Origin: Actinomycetota bacterium
GTDB taxonomy: Bacteria; Actinomycetota; Actinomycetes; Actinomycetales; Microbacteriaceae
DNA length: 47,994 nucleotides
Assembly (NCBI GenBank): GCA_018268515.1
Contig: JAFDWK010000014.1
Coordinates: 1-47,994 of the forward strand
Reading direction: 5' to 3'
Under the pieces are notes generated by a model. That model was given only the letters and a program-made list of their open reading frames with translations. It did no database searches and was not told where the DNA came from. This document shows, piece by piece, positions 34,176 through 43,799 of this stretch (positions within the stretch are counted from its first letter, which is position 1; every line of letters begins with the position of its first letter). The position numbers and the translations under genes were made by a program.

Positions 34176-35753
34176 TCAGGATCCGGTGAGGGGATCCGAG
34201 GCGCCCAGCAGTTCGCGCGTGAAAGGGTGCTGCGGAGCGTCGAGGACCTGCGCAGCCGGGCCCTGCTCGACGATCTCCCCGTCCTGCATCACGAGCAGGT
34301 CGTCCGCGACCGACGCGATCACGCCGAGATCGTGCGAGACGAGGAGCATGGTCAGGCCGCGGTCGCGCTGCAGTCGCTCCAGGAGCGCGAGGATCCGCGC
34401 CCGCACCGTCGCATCCAGCGCCGACACCGGCTCGTCCAGCACGAGCACCTCCGGGTCCGCCGCCAGCGCGCGGGCGATCGCCGCCCGCTGGCGCTGCCCG
34501 CCCGACAGCGCGGCGGGGCGCCGGTCGGCGAGCTCCGGATCCAGCCCGACCTCGCCCAGCAGCGCGGCGGTGCGCGCTGCCCGAAGCCCCCGTGGGACGC
34601 CCCCCGCCGCGAGCGCCTCGCGCAGCGAGCGGCCGATCGTCCAGCGCGGATCGAACGCGCCCAGCGGGTTCTGATGCACGAGCTGGATCCGCGGTCGTGC
34701 GCCGTCGGCCCACACGACCGTGCCGGTGTCGGCACGCTCGACGCCCAGCACGATCCGGGCGAGCGTGGTCTTCCCGGATCCGGACTCCCCCGCCACGCCG
34801 AGAGTCCGTCCGCGGCGCAGCACGAACGAGACCCCGCACAGCACCGGGCGGTCGAAGCTTTTCCCGACGCCGGCCACCGTGGCGATGACGGGTGCAGCGC
34901 CGGCCGCCGGAGGGATGCGCGGGGTCCGCGCAGCCGCGCGCACCAGTTCTCGCGTGTACTGCTCCCGCGGTGCCGCGAGCACCCGGACGGCGGGTCCGTG
35001 CTCGACGACGCGCCCGTCCCGCAGCACCACGACCCGGTCCGCGATCCGTCGCACCGCCGCCATGTCATGGCTGACGAACACGACCGCTGTGCCGTCGTCG
35101 GCGATGCGTCGCAGCAGCGCCATCACCCTGGCCTGCACGGTCGCGTCGAGCGCCGTTGTCGGCTCGTCCGCGACGAGCACCGCCGGATCCGCGGCGAGCG
35201 CGCTCGCGATGAGCGCCCGCTGCCGCAGTCCCCCGCTCAGCTCGTGCGGACGCTGCCCGGCGCGGCGGTCCGGATCCGGCATGGCGACGTCGACGAGCAG
35301 CTCGCGCACGCGATCCGCACGCTGCGCGCGGGTCAGGGATCCGTGGATCTCGAGCGGCTCGGCGACCTCGGCGCCGATGCGGCGCAGCGGATCCAGGGAG
35401 ACGAGGGCGTCCTGCGAGACGAGGGCGATGCGTGCGCCGCGCATCGTGCGCCACTCGCGTTCGGGAAGCCTCCGCGCGTCGACCCCGTCCGCCTCGAGCG
35501 TCTCGGCGGCGACCTCCGCATGCGCCGGAAGCAGCCCGAGCAGCGCGCGGACGGTGAGGGACTTGCCCGCCCCGGACTCCCCGACGAGCGCGACGCACTC
35601 CCCCGGTGAGACCGAGAACGAGACGTCGTCGACGAGGATGCGCCCGCCGATGCGGATCCGCAGCCCCTCCACCCGGAGCGCGGGCTCGAGAACCGGCCGG
35701 GGAGAAGCACCCGGAGCAGGCACGGCACCGCCATCGGATCCTCCGGCGCTCAT
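34176..35753 (-). CDS. Fused double ATPase of a peptide/nickel-type ABC importer
   Basis: A 525-residue protein with two complete ABC cassettes, equivalent to DppD and DppF joined. The first has Walker A GESGAGKS, signature LSGGLRQRA and Walker B VLVADEPTT; the second has GESGSGKT, LSGGQRQRA and VLVLDEPVS. Each has the following His switch (VSHD). The first cassette's signature has L in place of Q (LSGGL). ATG 35753 overlaps the upstream permease stop as ATGA. It drives import of the substrate bound by the extracellular lipoprotein encoded at the start of the cluster. Confidence 0.93.
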   Translation of the reverse strand: MSAGGSDGGAVPAPGASPRPVLEPALRVEGLRIRIGGRILVDDVSFSVSPGECVALVGESGAGKSLTVRALLGLLPAHAEVAAETLEADGVDARRLPEREWRTMRGARIALVSQDALVSLDPLRRIGAEVAEPLEIHGSLTRAQRADRVRELLVDVAMPDPDRRAGQRPHELSGGLRQRALIASALAADPAVLVADEPTTALDATVQARVMALLRRIADDGTAVVFVSHDMAAVRRIADRVVVLRDGRVVEHGPAVRVLAAPREQYTRELVRAAARTPRIPPAAGAAPVIATVAGVGKSFDRPVLCGVSFVLRRGRTLGVAGESGSGKTTLARIVLGVERADTGTVVWADGARPRIQLVHQNPLGAFDPRWTIGRSLREALAAGGVPRGLRAARTAALLGEVGLDPELADRRPAALSGGQRQRAAIARALAADPEVLVLDEPVSALDATVRARILALLERLQRDRGLTMLLVSHDLGVIASVADDLLVMQDGEIVEQGPAAQVLDAPQHPFTRELLGASDPLTGS

Positions 35754-36562
35754 GCGCGCCTCCCCTCGGCGCGGGCGCGCAGCGTGCGGCCGAGGAACGT
35801 CGCCGCGAGCACGGTCAGCGTGATCGCCAGCCCCGGGAACACCGCGATCCACCACGCCTGACCCAGCACGTTGCGTCCGCCGGCGAGCATGAGCCCCCAT
35901 TCCGGCGAGGGCTCGGCCGGCCCGAGGCCGAGGAAGCTGAGGCCCGCGGCTGCCAGGATGCTGGATCCGAGCCCGATCGTCGCGAGCACGCTGAGCGCGC
36001 CGAGCACGCCTGGCGCGACGTGCCGGCGGAACGCCGCGAACGCTCCGACGCCGAGGATGCGCGCCGCCTCGACGTGCTCGGCGCGCCGCAGCACCTGCGT
36101 CTGGGCGCGGGCGAGCCGCACGTACACGGGGATCGCGGCGAGCGTCACGCCGATCGCGACGTTCGCGATGCCGGGTCCGAGGATCGCGACCACCACGAGC
36201 GCCAGCAGGAACTCCGGGAACGCCATGAGCACGTCGTTCGTGCGCATGAGCACCGCGTCGACCGGCCGCGGCGACATTCCCGCGAGCGAGCCGACGACGA
36301 GGCCCGCCACGAGCGCCAGCCCGGTCGCGAGCACGCCGATGCCGAGCGAGCGCCCCGCGCCGTGCACCACGCGGGCGTACACGTCACGCCCGCTCTGGTC
36401 GGTGCCGAACGGGTGCGCGGGCCCCGGAGGCAGGAGCGCGTCGCGCACGTGGGTCTGCAGCGGATCCGCCGGGGCGAGGAGCCCCGGCGCGAGCGCGGCG
36501 ATCACCACCGCCGCCAGCACGAGCACGGCGAGCGCGAGCAGGATCCGGCGCAGCAGCCTCAT
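35750..36562 (-). CDS. ABC importer permease, DppC/OppC type
   Basis: A 270-residue inner-membrane subunit with an N-terminal helix (about 7-30), the HPFGTDQSGRDVYARVVHGAGRSL region of DppC proteins (about 52-75) and five further helices. The coupling motif EAARILGVGAFAAFRRHVAPGVLG lies at about 165-188. The ATG at 36562 overlaps the DppB-type stop as ATGA. Confidence 0.93.
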   Translation of the reverse strand: MRLLRRILLALAVLVLAAVVIAALAPGLLAPADPLQTHVRDALLPPGPAHPFGTDQSGRDVYARVVHGAGRSLGIGVLATGLALVAGLVVGSLAGMSPRPVDAVLMRTNDVLMAFPEFLLALVVVAILGPGIANVAIGVTLAAIPVYVRLARAQTQVLRRAEHVEAARILGVGAFAAFRRHVAPGVLGALSVLATIGLGSSILAAAGLSFLGLGPAEPSPEWGLMLAGGRNVLGQAWWIAVFPGLAITLTVLAATFLGRTLRARAEGRRA

Positions 36563-37578
36563 CGCCCGGCCTCCGGGCGGGCGGGCGCGGCGACCGCGAC
36601 GGCTGTGGCCGAGGGGCGCAGCCGCGGGTCCAGGAACGGCGTCGCAATCTCCACGAGCGTGTTCACGATCACGAAGACGAGGGCGCTGAACAGGATGATC
36701 CCGGTGACCACCGGCAGATCGCGGCCCGTGATCGCCGCCAGCGTCACCCGGCCCAGGCCGGGGCGCGCGAACACCGTCTCCACCAGCACCGCCCCGCCGA
36801 GCAGCGACCCCACGAGGTACGCGCTCAGGGTCAGCGCGCCGATCGCGCCGTGCCTCAGCGTGTGCCGCAGCGTCAGCCTGGTGTGATCCGCGCCGCGGGC
36901 GCGCACCGTCAGCGCCCAGGGCTGGCGCTCGGCGGCCTCCACCCCGTCGCGCAGCACCTGACCGAGCAGCGCGGCGACAGGGAGCGCCAGGGTGACGGCC
37001 GGCAGCACGAGACTCGCTCCGGTCCGGGAGCCCGCCACGGGGAACCAGCCCAGCCCGAAGGCGAACACCGTGAGCAGCAGCAGCCCGATCCAGAACACCG
37101 GCGAGGACAGCACGATCAGCTCGCCCGCCGCGAGGATCCCGCGGGCGAACGGCCGGCGCGCGATCAGGACCCCGGCGAGCCCGAGCAGCACGGCGATCGC
37201 GAGAGCCGCGGCCGTGAGCTGCAGCGTCGCGCCGAGCTGACGCCCGATCACCTCGCTCACCGGCATCCGCAGCTGGTACGACGTGCCGAGATCCCCGCGC
37301 ACCAGATCCCCCAGCATCGACAGGTACTGCTGCCACATCGGGCGGTCAAGTCCCAGCTCCGCCCTGATCCCGTCCTTGACGGCCTCGCTCACCTGCGCCT
37401 GCGGGCCGAGCATGACGCTCACCGGGTCGCCCGGGAGCACGCGGAACGCGAGGAACGACAGCGTCGCGGCACCCCAGAGCACGAGCACGACCGAGAGCGC
37501 CGTGCCGCCGATCCGGCGCAGCAGCGCGCCGGCTCGCGGCGAGGCGATCGCGTGCGACTGCCCGGAAGGATCCCTCAC
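36559..37578 (-). CDS. ABC importer permease, DppB/OppB type
   Basis: A 339-residue membrane subunit with six helices and the DppB hallmarks FRVLPGDPVSVMLG (about 49-62), RAELGLDRPMWQQYL and the coupling loop TVRARGADHTRLTLRHTLRHGA. The C-terminus is an Ala/Pro-rich cytoplasmic tail. The start is GTG; TATCGT lies 6 nt upstream and no ribosome binding site is visible, so a leaderless transcript from within the 25-nt gap after the binding-protein gene is possible in addition to read-through. Confidence 0.92.
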   Translation of the reverse strand: MRDPSGQSHAIASPRAGALLRRIGGTALSVVLVLWGAATLSFLAFRVLPGDPVSVMLGPQAQVSEAVKDGIRAELGLDRPMWQQYLSMLGDLVRGDLGTSYQLRMPVSEVIGRQLGATLQLTAAALAIAVLLGLAGVLIARRPFARGILAAGELIVLSSPVFWIGLLLLTVFAFGLGWFPVAGSRTGASLVLPAVTLALPVAALLGQVLRDGVEAAERQPWALTVRARGADHTRLTLRHTLRHGAIGALTLSAYLVGSLLGGAVLVETVFARPGLGRVTLAAITGRDLPVVTGIILFSALVFVIVNTLVEIATPFLDPRLRPSATAVAVAAPARPEAGR

Positions 37579-37584
37579 GAGCGG

Positions 37585-37590
37585 ACGATA
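37585..37590 (-). promoter_or_regulatory. Possible leaderless -10 box (TATCGT) of the DppB-type permease
   Basis: TATCGT, 6 nt, then GTG 37578, in the short gap after the binding-protein stop. It would allow the permease-ATPase genes to be expressed separately. Confidence 0.4.
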
Positions 37591-37603
37591 CCGCGGACCG
37601 CGC

Positions 37604-39229
37604 TCACTTCACGCCGGTGCCGAAGAACAGCGGCCGCCCGTAGATATCGAAGCCGAGGCCCGTCACCTTGTCGCCCACCGCGGTGATCGCGGAGGTGACG
37701 TACAGCGGCACGATGGCGTCCTGCTGCGCGTTCCACTCCTGGATCTGCGCGTAGACCTCGGCCCGCGCGGCGGCGTCGGTCGTGGCGATGCCGTCCTTGA
37801 GGAGCTGGTCGATCTTCGGATCGCTCACCGAGGACGCGTTCTGGAAGCCGTCCGTCGCGAGATGGCTGCGCAGCAGATCCGGGTCGACGCCGGAGAAGTC
37901 CCAGTCGGTGATGTCGAAGGTCTTCGGGCCGTACTTCGCGTTGTAGGCGCCGGGCTCGAGCGTCTCGCGCGTGACCTCGAAGCCGACGGCCTTGAGATCC
38001 GACTGGATCGCGTTCGCGAGCGCGGCGTGATCGTCCGACACCGGCGTCCACGCGATCCAGTCCGCGGTGAGCCTCTTGCCGTCCTTGGTGCGGATGCCGT
38101 CGGCTCCGCGCTGCGTCCAGCCGGCCTCGTCGAGGAGCTTGTTCGCGAGGCCCTTGTCGAAGGGCCAGCTCTTCTCCAGGCTCTTGTCGTAGCCGGGCGT
38201 GGTCGGGCCGAGGATGCTCCACGCGCGCGGGAACTGACCGAAGAAGATCTTGTCCACCGCGGTGTCGACGTCGATCGCGCGGGTGAACGCCTCGCGCACC
38301 TTCTGATCGGCGAACACGCCGTTGCGCTCGTTCAGGAACAGCGAGTACGGAAGCCCCGGAACCCGCACGGACTTCACGGTCGCGGATCCCTTGACCTGGG
38401 ACACGAGGTTCGGCGGGAGCTGCGAGGCGAGGTCGATCTCACCGGAGGACACGGATCCGCTGCGCACCGATGCCTCCGGCAGGATCTGCACGCGGAGCGT
38501 CTTGAACGCCGGCGCCTTCTGACCCTCGGGCGCCCACGCGTAGGTCGCATTGCGCGTGTAGACGATCTCCTGATCCGGCGTGTACGACGAGATCTGGAAC
38601 GGACCGGTGCCCACCGTGATGCCCTTGCCGCCGGCGGCCAGATCCGCGGAGTGCTCGGCGAGCACCTTCGGCGCGTAGAAGCCGAGCTGCGCGGTGCTCG
38701 CCGCCTGCAGGAACGGCGCGTACGGCTGCGAGAACGTGACCTTCACGGTGGTCGGGTCGACCACCTCGGTGCCTTGGTACAGGTCGCCGCCGAGCATGCT
38801 CGCCGCCTGCGCGGACTTGGTGGCGGGATCCGCGATCCGGTCGAAGTTCGCCTTCACGGCAGCCGCGTCGAACTTCTCCCCGTCCGTGAACGTGACGTCG
38901 TCGCGCAGGTGGAACGTGTAGGCGGTGCCGTCGGCGGAGACCTCCCACTTCTTCGCGAGCCACGGCACGAAGGAGCCGTCCGTCTTCTGGAACACGAGCG
39001 AGTCGAGCACGGCGCGCTGCACCATCGCCGTCACGTCGAGCTGGCTGGTCTGCGGATCCATCTTGCCGCTGGAGAGCAGGCTGCCGTCGACGCCCCAGAC
39101 GAGCTCGCCGTTCGCATCTCCGGTCGCGGATCCGGATCCCGTCACGGAGGAGCAGGCACTGAGCGCGAGCGCGGCGGCCGCGGCGAGCGCGGTGAGAGGC
39201 AGGAGTCGGCGCCGAAGCGGAGAAGGCAT
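37604..39229 (-). CDS. Substrate-binding lipoprotein, ABC family 5 (peptide/nickel)
   Basis: A 541-residue exported receptor. The signal peptide ends in a lipobox LALSAC (Cys at about residue 26). The family-5 fold follows, with the typical WEVSADGTAYTFHLRDDVTFTDG, VKANFDRIADPATKSA and TGPFQISSYTPDQEIVYTRN segments. The ligand cannot be named; short peptides, nickel chelates and opines all occur in this family. GAGGA lies about 7 nt before ATG. It opens the cluster that continues with two permeases and the double ATPase. Confidence 0.93.
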   Translation of the reverse strand: MPSPLRRRLLPLTALAAAAALALSACSSVTGSGSATGDANGELVWGVDGSLLSSGKMDPQTSQLDVTAMVQRAVLDSLVFQKTDGSFVPWLAKKWEVSADGTAYTFHLRDDVTFTDGEKFDAAAVKANFDRIADPATKSAQAASMLGGDLYQGTEVVDPTTVKVTFSQPYAPFLQAASTAQLGFYAPKVLAEHSADLAAGGKGITVGTGPFQISSYTPDQEIVYTRNATYAWAPEGQKAPAFKTLRVQILPEASVRSGSVSSGEIDLASQLPPNLVSQVKGSATVKSVRVPGLPYSLFLNERNGVFADQKVREAFTRAIDVDTAVDKIFFGQFPRAWSILGPTTPGYDKSLEKSWPFDKGLANKLLDEAGWTQRGADGIRTKDGKRLTADWIAWTPVSDDHAALANAIQSDLKAVGFEVTRETLEPGAYNAKYGPKTFDITDWDFSGVDPDLLRSHLATDGFQNASSVSDPKIDQLLKDGIATTDAAARAEVYAQIQEWNAQQDAIVPLYVTSAITAVGDKVTGLGFDIYGRPLFFGTGVK

Positions 39230-39323
39230 GAGGGATCCTCGGGAAGCGGTGATCGGGACTCTTCAGGCTATCGGTTTGTGGACGGAGTGGATCTATCGGT
39301 GCCGGCGCGCATGGGCCGCCCGG

Positions 39324-39329
39324 TAGACT
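39324..39329 (+). promoter_or_regulatory. -10 box (TAGACT) of valS
   Basis: TAGACT lies 63 nt before the valS ATG, which has its own GAGGAG ribosome binding site. There is no T-box in this leader, unlike ileS. The rest of the 163-nt gap shows nothing further. Confidence 0.5.
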
Positions 39330-39392
39330 GTTCGGAACCCCACACTCAGGCACGCTCACACGGTGCCGCACACATCGCACGAGGAGACACCC

Positions 39393-41993
39393 ATGTCGAC
39401 GAACCCGATTCCGGACAAGCCCGCACTGGAAGGCCTCGAGGCGAAGTGGGGTGAGCGCTGGCAGGACGAGGGCACGTTCCTCTTCGACCGGATCCGCGCT
39501 GCACAGAGCGGCCGCGACGGCGTCTACTCGATCGACACCCCGCCACCCACGGCGAGCGGCAGCCTGCACATCGGCCACGTGTTCAGCTACACCCACACCG
39601 ACATCAAGGCGCGCTTCGAGCGCATGCGCGGCAAGAACGTGTTCTACCCGATGGGCTGGGACGACAACGGCCTTCCCACCGAGCGCCGGGTGCAGAACTA
39701 CTACGGCGTGCGCTGCGACCCGTCGCTGGGTTACGACCCCGACTTCACGCCCCCGTTCGAGGGCGGTGACAACAAGTCGTCCCGCGCGGCGGACCAGCTG
39801 CCGATCAGCCGCCGCAACTTCATCGAACTCTGCGAGAAGCTCACCGAAGAGGATGAGAAGCACTTCGAGGCGCTGTTCCGCCAGCTCGGACTGAGCGTCG
39901 ACTGGACGCAGACCTACCGCACGATCTCGAACGAGTCGATCCGGCAGTCTCAGCTCGCGTTCCTGCGCAACCTCGAGCGCGGCGAGGCGTACCAGTCGCT
40001 CGCACCGACCCTCTGGGACGTCGACTTCCGCTCCGCGATCGCGCAGGCCGAGCTCGAGGATCGGGACCAGCAGGCGTCGTACCACACCATCGACTTCCCG
40101 TTCGCGGACGGATCGGGTCACATCACGATCGAGACGACCCGTCCCGAACTGCTCCCCGCCTGCGTCGCGATCGTGACCCATCCCGAGGGCCCGCACAAGC
40201 ACCTCATCGGCACGAAGGTGCGCACGCCCTTCTTCGACGCCGACATCGAGATCCACGGCCACCACCTCGCCCAGCCCGACAAGGGCACGGGAGCGGCGAT
40301 GGTCTGCACCTTCGGCGACGTGACCGACATCGTGTGGTGGCGCGAGCTGCGCACCACCGACGGCCACGACCTGCCGAACATGACCACGATCGGCCTCGAC
40401 GGCCGTTTCCTGGCCGACGCCCCCGCCTCGGTGGGCGATGCGGACGCCGCCGCCTGGTATGTGGAGAACATGGCCGGCAAGACCGTCTTCTCCGCCCGCA
40501 AGGCTCTCGTGGAGAAGCTCCAGGAGACCGGGGCGATGACCGCGGTCGGCAAGCCGTTCAACCACGCGGTGAAGTTCTTCGAGAAGGGCGACCGCCCGCT
40601 CGAGATCGTCTCCACCCGCCAGTGGTACATCCGCAACGGCGCCCGCGACGCGCACCTCCGCGACCAGCTGCTCGCGCACGGCGCCGAACTGAACTGGCAC
40701 CCGGAGTTCATGCGCGTGCGCTACGAGAACTGGGTGGGCGGCCTGACCGGCGACTGGCTGGTCTCCCGGCAGCGCTTCTTCGGCGTGCCGATCCCGGTGT
40801 GGTACGCCCTGGACGAGAGCGGCGAGCGCGACTACGACCGCGTGCTCGTGCCCGATGCCGCGCAGCTGCCGATCGACCCGACCAGCGACGTGCCCGCCGG
40901 ATTCACCGAGGACCAGCGCGGCAAGGCCGGCGGCTTCGACGCCGAGGCGGACATCCTGGACACCTGGGCCACCTCCTCGCTCACCCCGCAGCTCGCGGGC
41001 GGCTGGGAGCGCGACGCCGAGCTGTGGGATCTGGTCTCGCCGATGGATCTGCGCCCGCAGGGTCAGGACATCATCCGCACCTGGCTGTTCTCGACGATGC
41101 TCCGCTCGACGCTCGAGGACGGCCGCACCCCGTGGCGCAACGCCGCGATCAGCGGCTTCATCGTGGACCCCGACCGCAAGAAGATGTCGAAGTCCAAGGG
41201 CAACGTGGTCACCCCCGCCGACATCCTCGACGCGCACGGATCCGACGCGGTGCGGTACTGGTCCGCCTCCAGCCGTCTGGGCGCCGATGCCGCATTCGAC
41301 CCGCAGAATCCGACGCAGGTGAAGATCGGCCGACGTCTCGCGATCAAGATCCTGAACGCGGCGAAGTTCGTGCTGTCCTTCCCCGTGCCGGAGGGCGCCG
41401 AGATCACGCACGCACTGGACGCGTCGATGCTCGCGACGCTCGACGGCGTGGTGCGCGACGCCACGATGGCGTTCGAGAACTACGACCAGGCGCGTGCGCT
41501 GGAGATCACCGAGGCGTTCTTCTGGACGTTCTGCGACGACTACCTCGAGCTCGTCAAGGAGCGCGCCTACGACCGCACGAACGTCGGGCAGGCCTCCGCC
41601 GCCCTCGCCCTGCGTCTCGCGCTCTCCACCCTGCTGCGCCTGCTCGCCCCGATCGTGTCCTTCGCGACCGAGGAGGCGTGGAGCTGGTTCGAGGACGGCT
41701 CGATCCACAACGCCGCGTGGCCGGAAACTCGCGGCGACGAGGGCGACCCCGCGATCCTCGCGACCGCGAGCAAGGCGCTGATCGGCATCCGCCGGGCCAA
41801 GACCGAGGCCAAGGCCTCGCAGAAGACCCCGGTGTCCTCCGCGACGATCGCCGCACCGGCCGCCGAGATCGCGGCGCTCGAGGCGGCGGCCGACGACCTG
41901 CGCGCCGTGGGCCGCATCGCCGAGCTCGCGCTGATCGAGGCGGACGAGCTGATCGTCACCGCCATCGAGCTCGCCCCGGTCCTGGAGGCATGA
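39393..41993 (+). CDS. valS: Valyl-tRNA synthetase
   Basis: ValRS charges tRNA-Val and edits Thr-tRNA-Val. The 866-residue class I enzyme has the HIGH motif as GSLHIGHVFSYTHTD (about 51-65), the editing domain with TIETTRPELLPACVAIVTHP, and KMSKS as RKKMSKSKGN. It lacks the long C-terminal coiled-coil arm of E. coli ValRS, consistent with the shorter length. GAGGAG at 39381-39386 is 6 nt before ATG. The stop TGA shares its A with the next start. Confidence 0.96.
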   Translation: MSTNPIPDKPALEGLEAKWGERWQDEGTFLFDRIRAAQSGRDGVYSIDTPPPTASGSLHIGHVFSYTHTDIKARFERMRGKNVFYPMGWDDNGLPTERRVQNYYGVRCDPSLGYDPDFTPPFEGGDNKSSRAADQLPISRRNFIELCEKLTEEDEKHFEALFRQLGLSVDWTQTYRTISNESIRQSQLAFLRNLERGEAYQSLAPTLWDVDFRSAIAQAELEDRDQQASYHTIDFPFADGSGHITIETTRPELLPACVAIVTHPEGPHKHLIGTKVRTPFFDADIEIHGHHLAQPDKGTGAAMVCTFGDVTDIVWWRELRTTDGHDLPNMTTIGLDGRFLADAPASVGDADAAAWYVENMAGKTVFSARKALVEKLQETGAMTAVGKPFNHAVKFFEKGDRPLEIVSTRQWYIRNGARDAHLRDQLLAHGAELNWHPEFMRVRYENWVGGLTGDWLVSRQRFFGVPIPVWYALDESGERDYDRVLVPDAAQLPIDPTSDVPAGFTEDQRGKAGGFDAEADILDTWATSSLTPQLAGGWERDAELWDLVSPMDLRPQGQDIIRTWLFSTMLRSTLEDGRTPWRNAAISGFIVDPDRKKMSKSKGNVVTPADILDAHGSDAVRYWSASSRLGADAAFDPQNPTQVKIGRRLAIKILNAAKFVLSFPVPEGAEITHALDASMLATLDGVVRDATMAFENYDQARALEITEAFFWTFCDDYLELVKERAYDRTNVGQASAALALRLALSTLLRLLAPIVSFATEEAWSWFEDGSIHNAAWPETRGDEGDPAILATASKALIGIRRAKTEAKASQKTPVSSATIAAPAAEIAALEAAADDLRAVGRIAELALIEADELIVTAIELAPVLEA

Positions 41994-42253
41994 TGCAGCT
42001 CGGTACGCGCTGGGCCGCCGGATCGGAGCCGCCCGCATCGGTGCCCGCAGCCCTGCGCCCGGCAATCGCCGACGCGGAGGCGCGGAGTGTGGAGAACGGC
42101 ACCCTGAGCCTGCACACCGGAGCATTGAACCTGCTCCGCGGCACGTGGACCCTCACCTGGCTCGAGGGGCGGCCGATCGCCGAGCTCGACACCGGCTGGG
42201 AGGTCTCGCGCACCGCGTCGGGCGAGGTCGTGATCCGCCCCTTCGAGGACTGA
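41993..42253 (+). CDS. Small unknown protein coupled to valS
   Basis: An 86-residue soluble protein with a probable beta-rich C-terminal half (GTWTLTWLEGRPIAEL then GWEVSRTASGEVVIRPF). No family is recognised. ATGATG at 41990-41995 gives two starts; 41993 has GGAGG 4 nt upstream, and its A is the last base of the valS stop, so it is translated by coupling with valS. Confidence 0.65.
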   Translation: MQLGTRWAAGSEPPASVPAALRPAIADAEARSVENGTLSLHTGALNLLRGTWTLTWLEGRPIAELDTGWEVSRTASGEVVIRPFED

Positions 42254-42321
42254 TCGCTGCCGGCACCGTCGTAAGCCCGCTGCGTCCCGCGCGTTCCCGC
42301 AGGCGCGTCCCCGGGGTGGTC

Positions 42322-42486
42322 TCAGCGCGAGCAGGATCCGATCATCTGCAGCGCGTGTTCCAGGACGAACGGATCCGTCCCCTTGCGTGCCTGCTGCTCC
42401 CGGAGCAGGTCGAGGGCGAGGGCGCGCTTCTCGGCCCGGCGCTCCGTGCCGTCGAGCGACCAGCTCACCTCTGCAGAGTGCGTCAT
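42322..42486 (-). CDS. Small unknown protein (54 residues)
   Basis: A short frame starting MTHSAEVSWSLDGTERRAEK and continuing as a charged helix, then a Cys near the end (IGSCSR). Composition looks like a real small protein, but there is no family match, no ribosome binding site and no TAnnnT box at leaderless spacing. It lies between valS and kbl, downstream of a long hairpin. It is the only supported gene in 42254-42599. Confidence 0.4.
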   Translation of the reverse strand: MTHSAEVSWSLDGTERRAEKRALALDLLREQQARKGTDPFVLEHALQMIGSCSR

Positions 42487-42521
42487 GACGGAAGTCCGGC
42501 GCAGTGCGGACGTCCTTTCGC

Positions 42522-42582
42522 GTTCGAGGAGCGATGTTCGTCGTGTTTCCTCTCGAAACCGAACCGACATCGCTCCTCGAAC
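42522..42582. repeat. Long perfect inverted repeat (61 nt)
   Basis: Arms GTTCGAGGAGCGATGT (42522-42537) and ACATCGCTCCTCGAAC (42567-42582) are perfectly complementary over 16 bp. An inner stem GTTTC/GAAAC (42545-42549 with 42555-42559) is extended by a few further pairs. It lies 18 nt beyond the kbl stop, where it could stop transcription or protect mRNA, but it has no U-run and is longer than usual terminators. It may be a REP-like or MITE-like element. Confidence 0.6.
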
Positions 42583-42599
42583 GGGAGCCGGTGCGGCGG

Positions 42600-43775
42600 T
42601 CAGGCCGCGGCGCGGGCGGCGACGAACGCCGCGACGCAGCGCTCGACCTGCTCCGGGGTGTGCGCGGCCGAGAGTTGCACCCGGATGCGCGCGAGACCGC
42701 GCGGCACGACAGGGAAGCTGAATGCGGTCACGTACACGCCCTGTTTCTGCATCTGAGCGGCGACCCGTGCGGTCAGCGCAGCGTCGCCGAACATGACCGG
42801 CACGATCGGGTGCTCGCCGGGGAGCAGGTCGAAGCCCTCCGCGGTCATCCGCCGGCGGAACAGCGCGGCATTGGACTGCAGCTGCGCGCGCAGGGATCCG
42901 GAACCCTCGACGAGGTCGAGCGCCTGCAGGGTGCCGGCGACGATCGACGGGGCGAGCGTGTTGGAGAAGAGATACGGACGCGCGCGCTGGCGCAGCAACG
43001 CCACGATGTCGCGATGCGCGGCGACATAGCCGCCGCTCGCGCCGCCGAGCGCCTTGCCGAACGTGCCGGTGTAGATGTCCACCCGGCCCTCGACGCCGCA
43101 CAGCTCGGGCGTGCCGCGACCGTGCTCGCCGAGGAAGCCGACCGCGTGCGAGTCGTCGACGAACACGAGGGCGTCGTAGCGCTCCGCGAGATCGCAGATG
43201 TCCGCGAGCGGCGCGATGTAGCCGTCCATGGAGAACACGCCGTCGGTCACGATCACCCGGAAGCGGGCGTCGGCCGCCGCCTTCAGCTGCTCTTCGAGAT
43301 CCGCCATGTCGCGATTGCGGTAGCGCAGCCGGCGCGCCTTCGACAGCCGGATCCCGTCGATGATCGACGCGTGGTTCAGCTCGTCCGAGATGATCGCGTC
43401 CTCCGCGCTGAACAGGGTCTCGAAGACCCCGCCGTTCGCGTCGAAGCACGAGGAGAACAGGATCGCATCGTCGGTGCCGAGGAACGCCGACAGCCGGCGC
43501 TCGAGTTCGAGGTGCTGCTCCTGCGTGCCGCAGATGAATCGCACGCTGGCGAGGCCGTAGCCCCACTCGTCGAGCGCCCCCTTGGCGGCTTCCACGAGGC
43601 GCTCATCGTCCGCGAGGCCCAGATAGTTGTTGGCGCAGAAGTTCAGCACCTCGGCGCCGTCGGCGACGATCTCGGCGCGTTGCGGACCTCGGATCCCGCG
43701 CTCGTGCTTGGTGAGACCCGCCTCGTCGATCCCGGCGAGTTCGCCGGCCAGGTGCTGCTGGAATGCTCCGTACAT
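42600..43775 (-). CDS. kbl: Glycine C-acetyltransferase (2-amino-3-ketobutyrate CoA ligase)
   Basis: Kbl splits 2-amino-3-ketobutyrate with CoA into glycine and acetyl-CoA, the second step of threonine breakdown by this route. The 391-residue alpha-oxoamine synthase has [44 protein letters not shown] and the PLP lysine in [21 protein letters not shown] precedes the ATG by about 7 nt. It lies 24 nt after tdh on the same strand, matching the classic tdh-kbl pairing. Confidence 0.96.
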   Translation of the reverse strand: MYGAFQQHLAGELAGIDEAGLTKHERGIRGPQRAEIVADGAEVLNFCANNYLGLADDERLVEAAKGALDEWGYGLASVRFICGTQEQHLELERRLSAFLGTDDAILFSSCFDANGGVFETLFSAEDAIISDELNHASIIDGIRLSKARRLRYRNRDMADLEEQLKAAADARFRVIVTDGVFSMDGYIAPLADICDLAERYDALVFVDDSHAVGFLGEHGRGTPELCGVEGRVDIYTGTFGKALGGASGGYVAAHRDIVALLRQRARPYLFSNTLAPSIVAGTLQALDLVEGSGSLRAQLQSNAALFRRRMTAEGFDLLPGEHPIVPVMFGDAALTARVAAQMQKQGVYVTAFSFPVVPRGLARIRVQLSAAHTPEQVERCVAAFVAARAAA

Positions 43776-43799
43776 CGTCGTCTCCTCCGTCGTTGAAGA

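Noticed and set aside
38439-42125. Minus-strand open frame of over 1200 codons
   Set aside because: It runs antisense across valS and out of frame through the binding-protein gene; a composition artefact.
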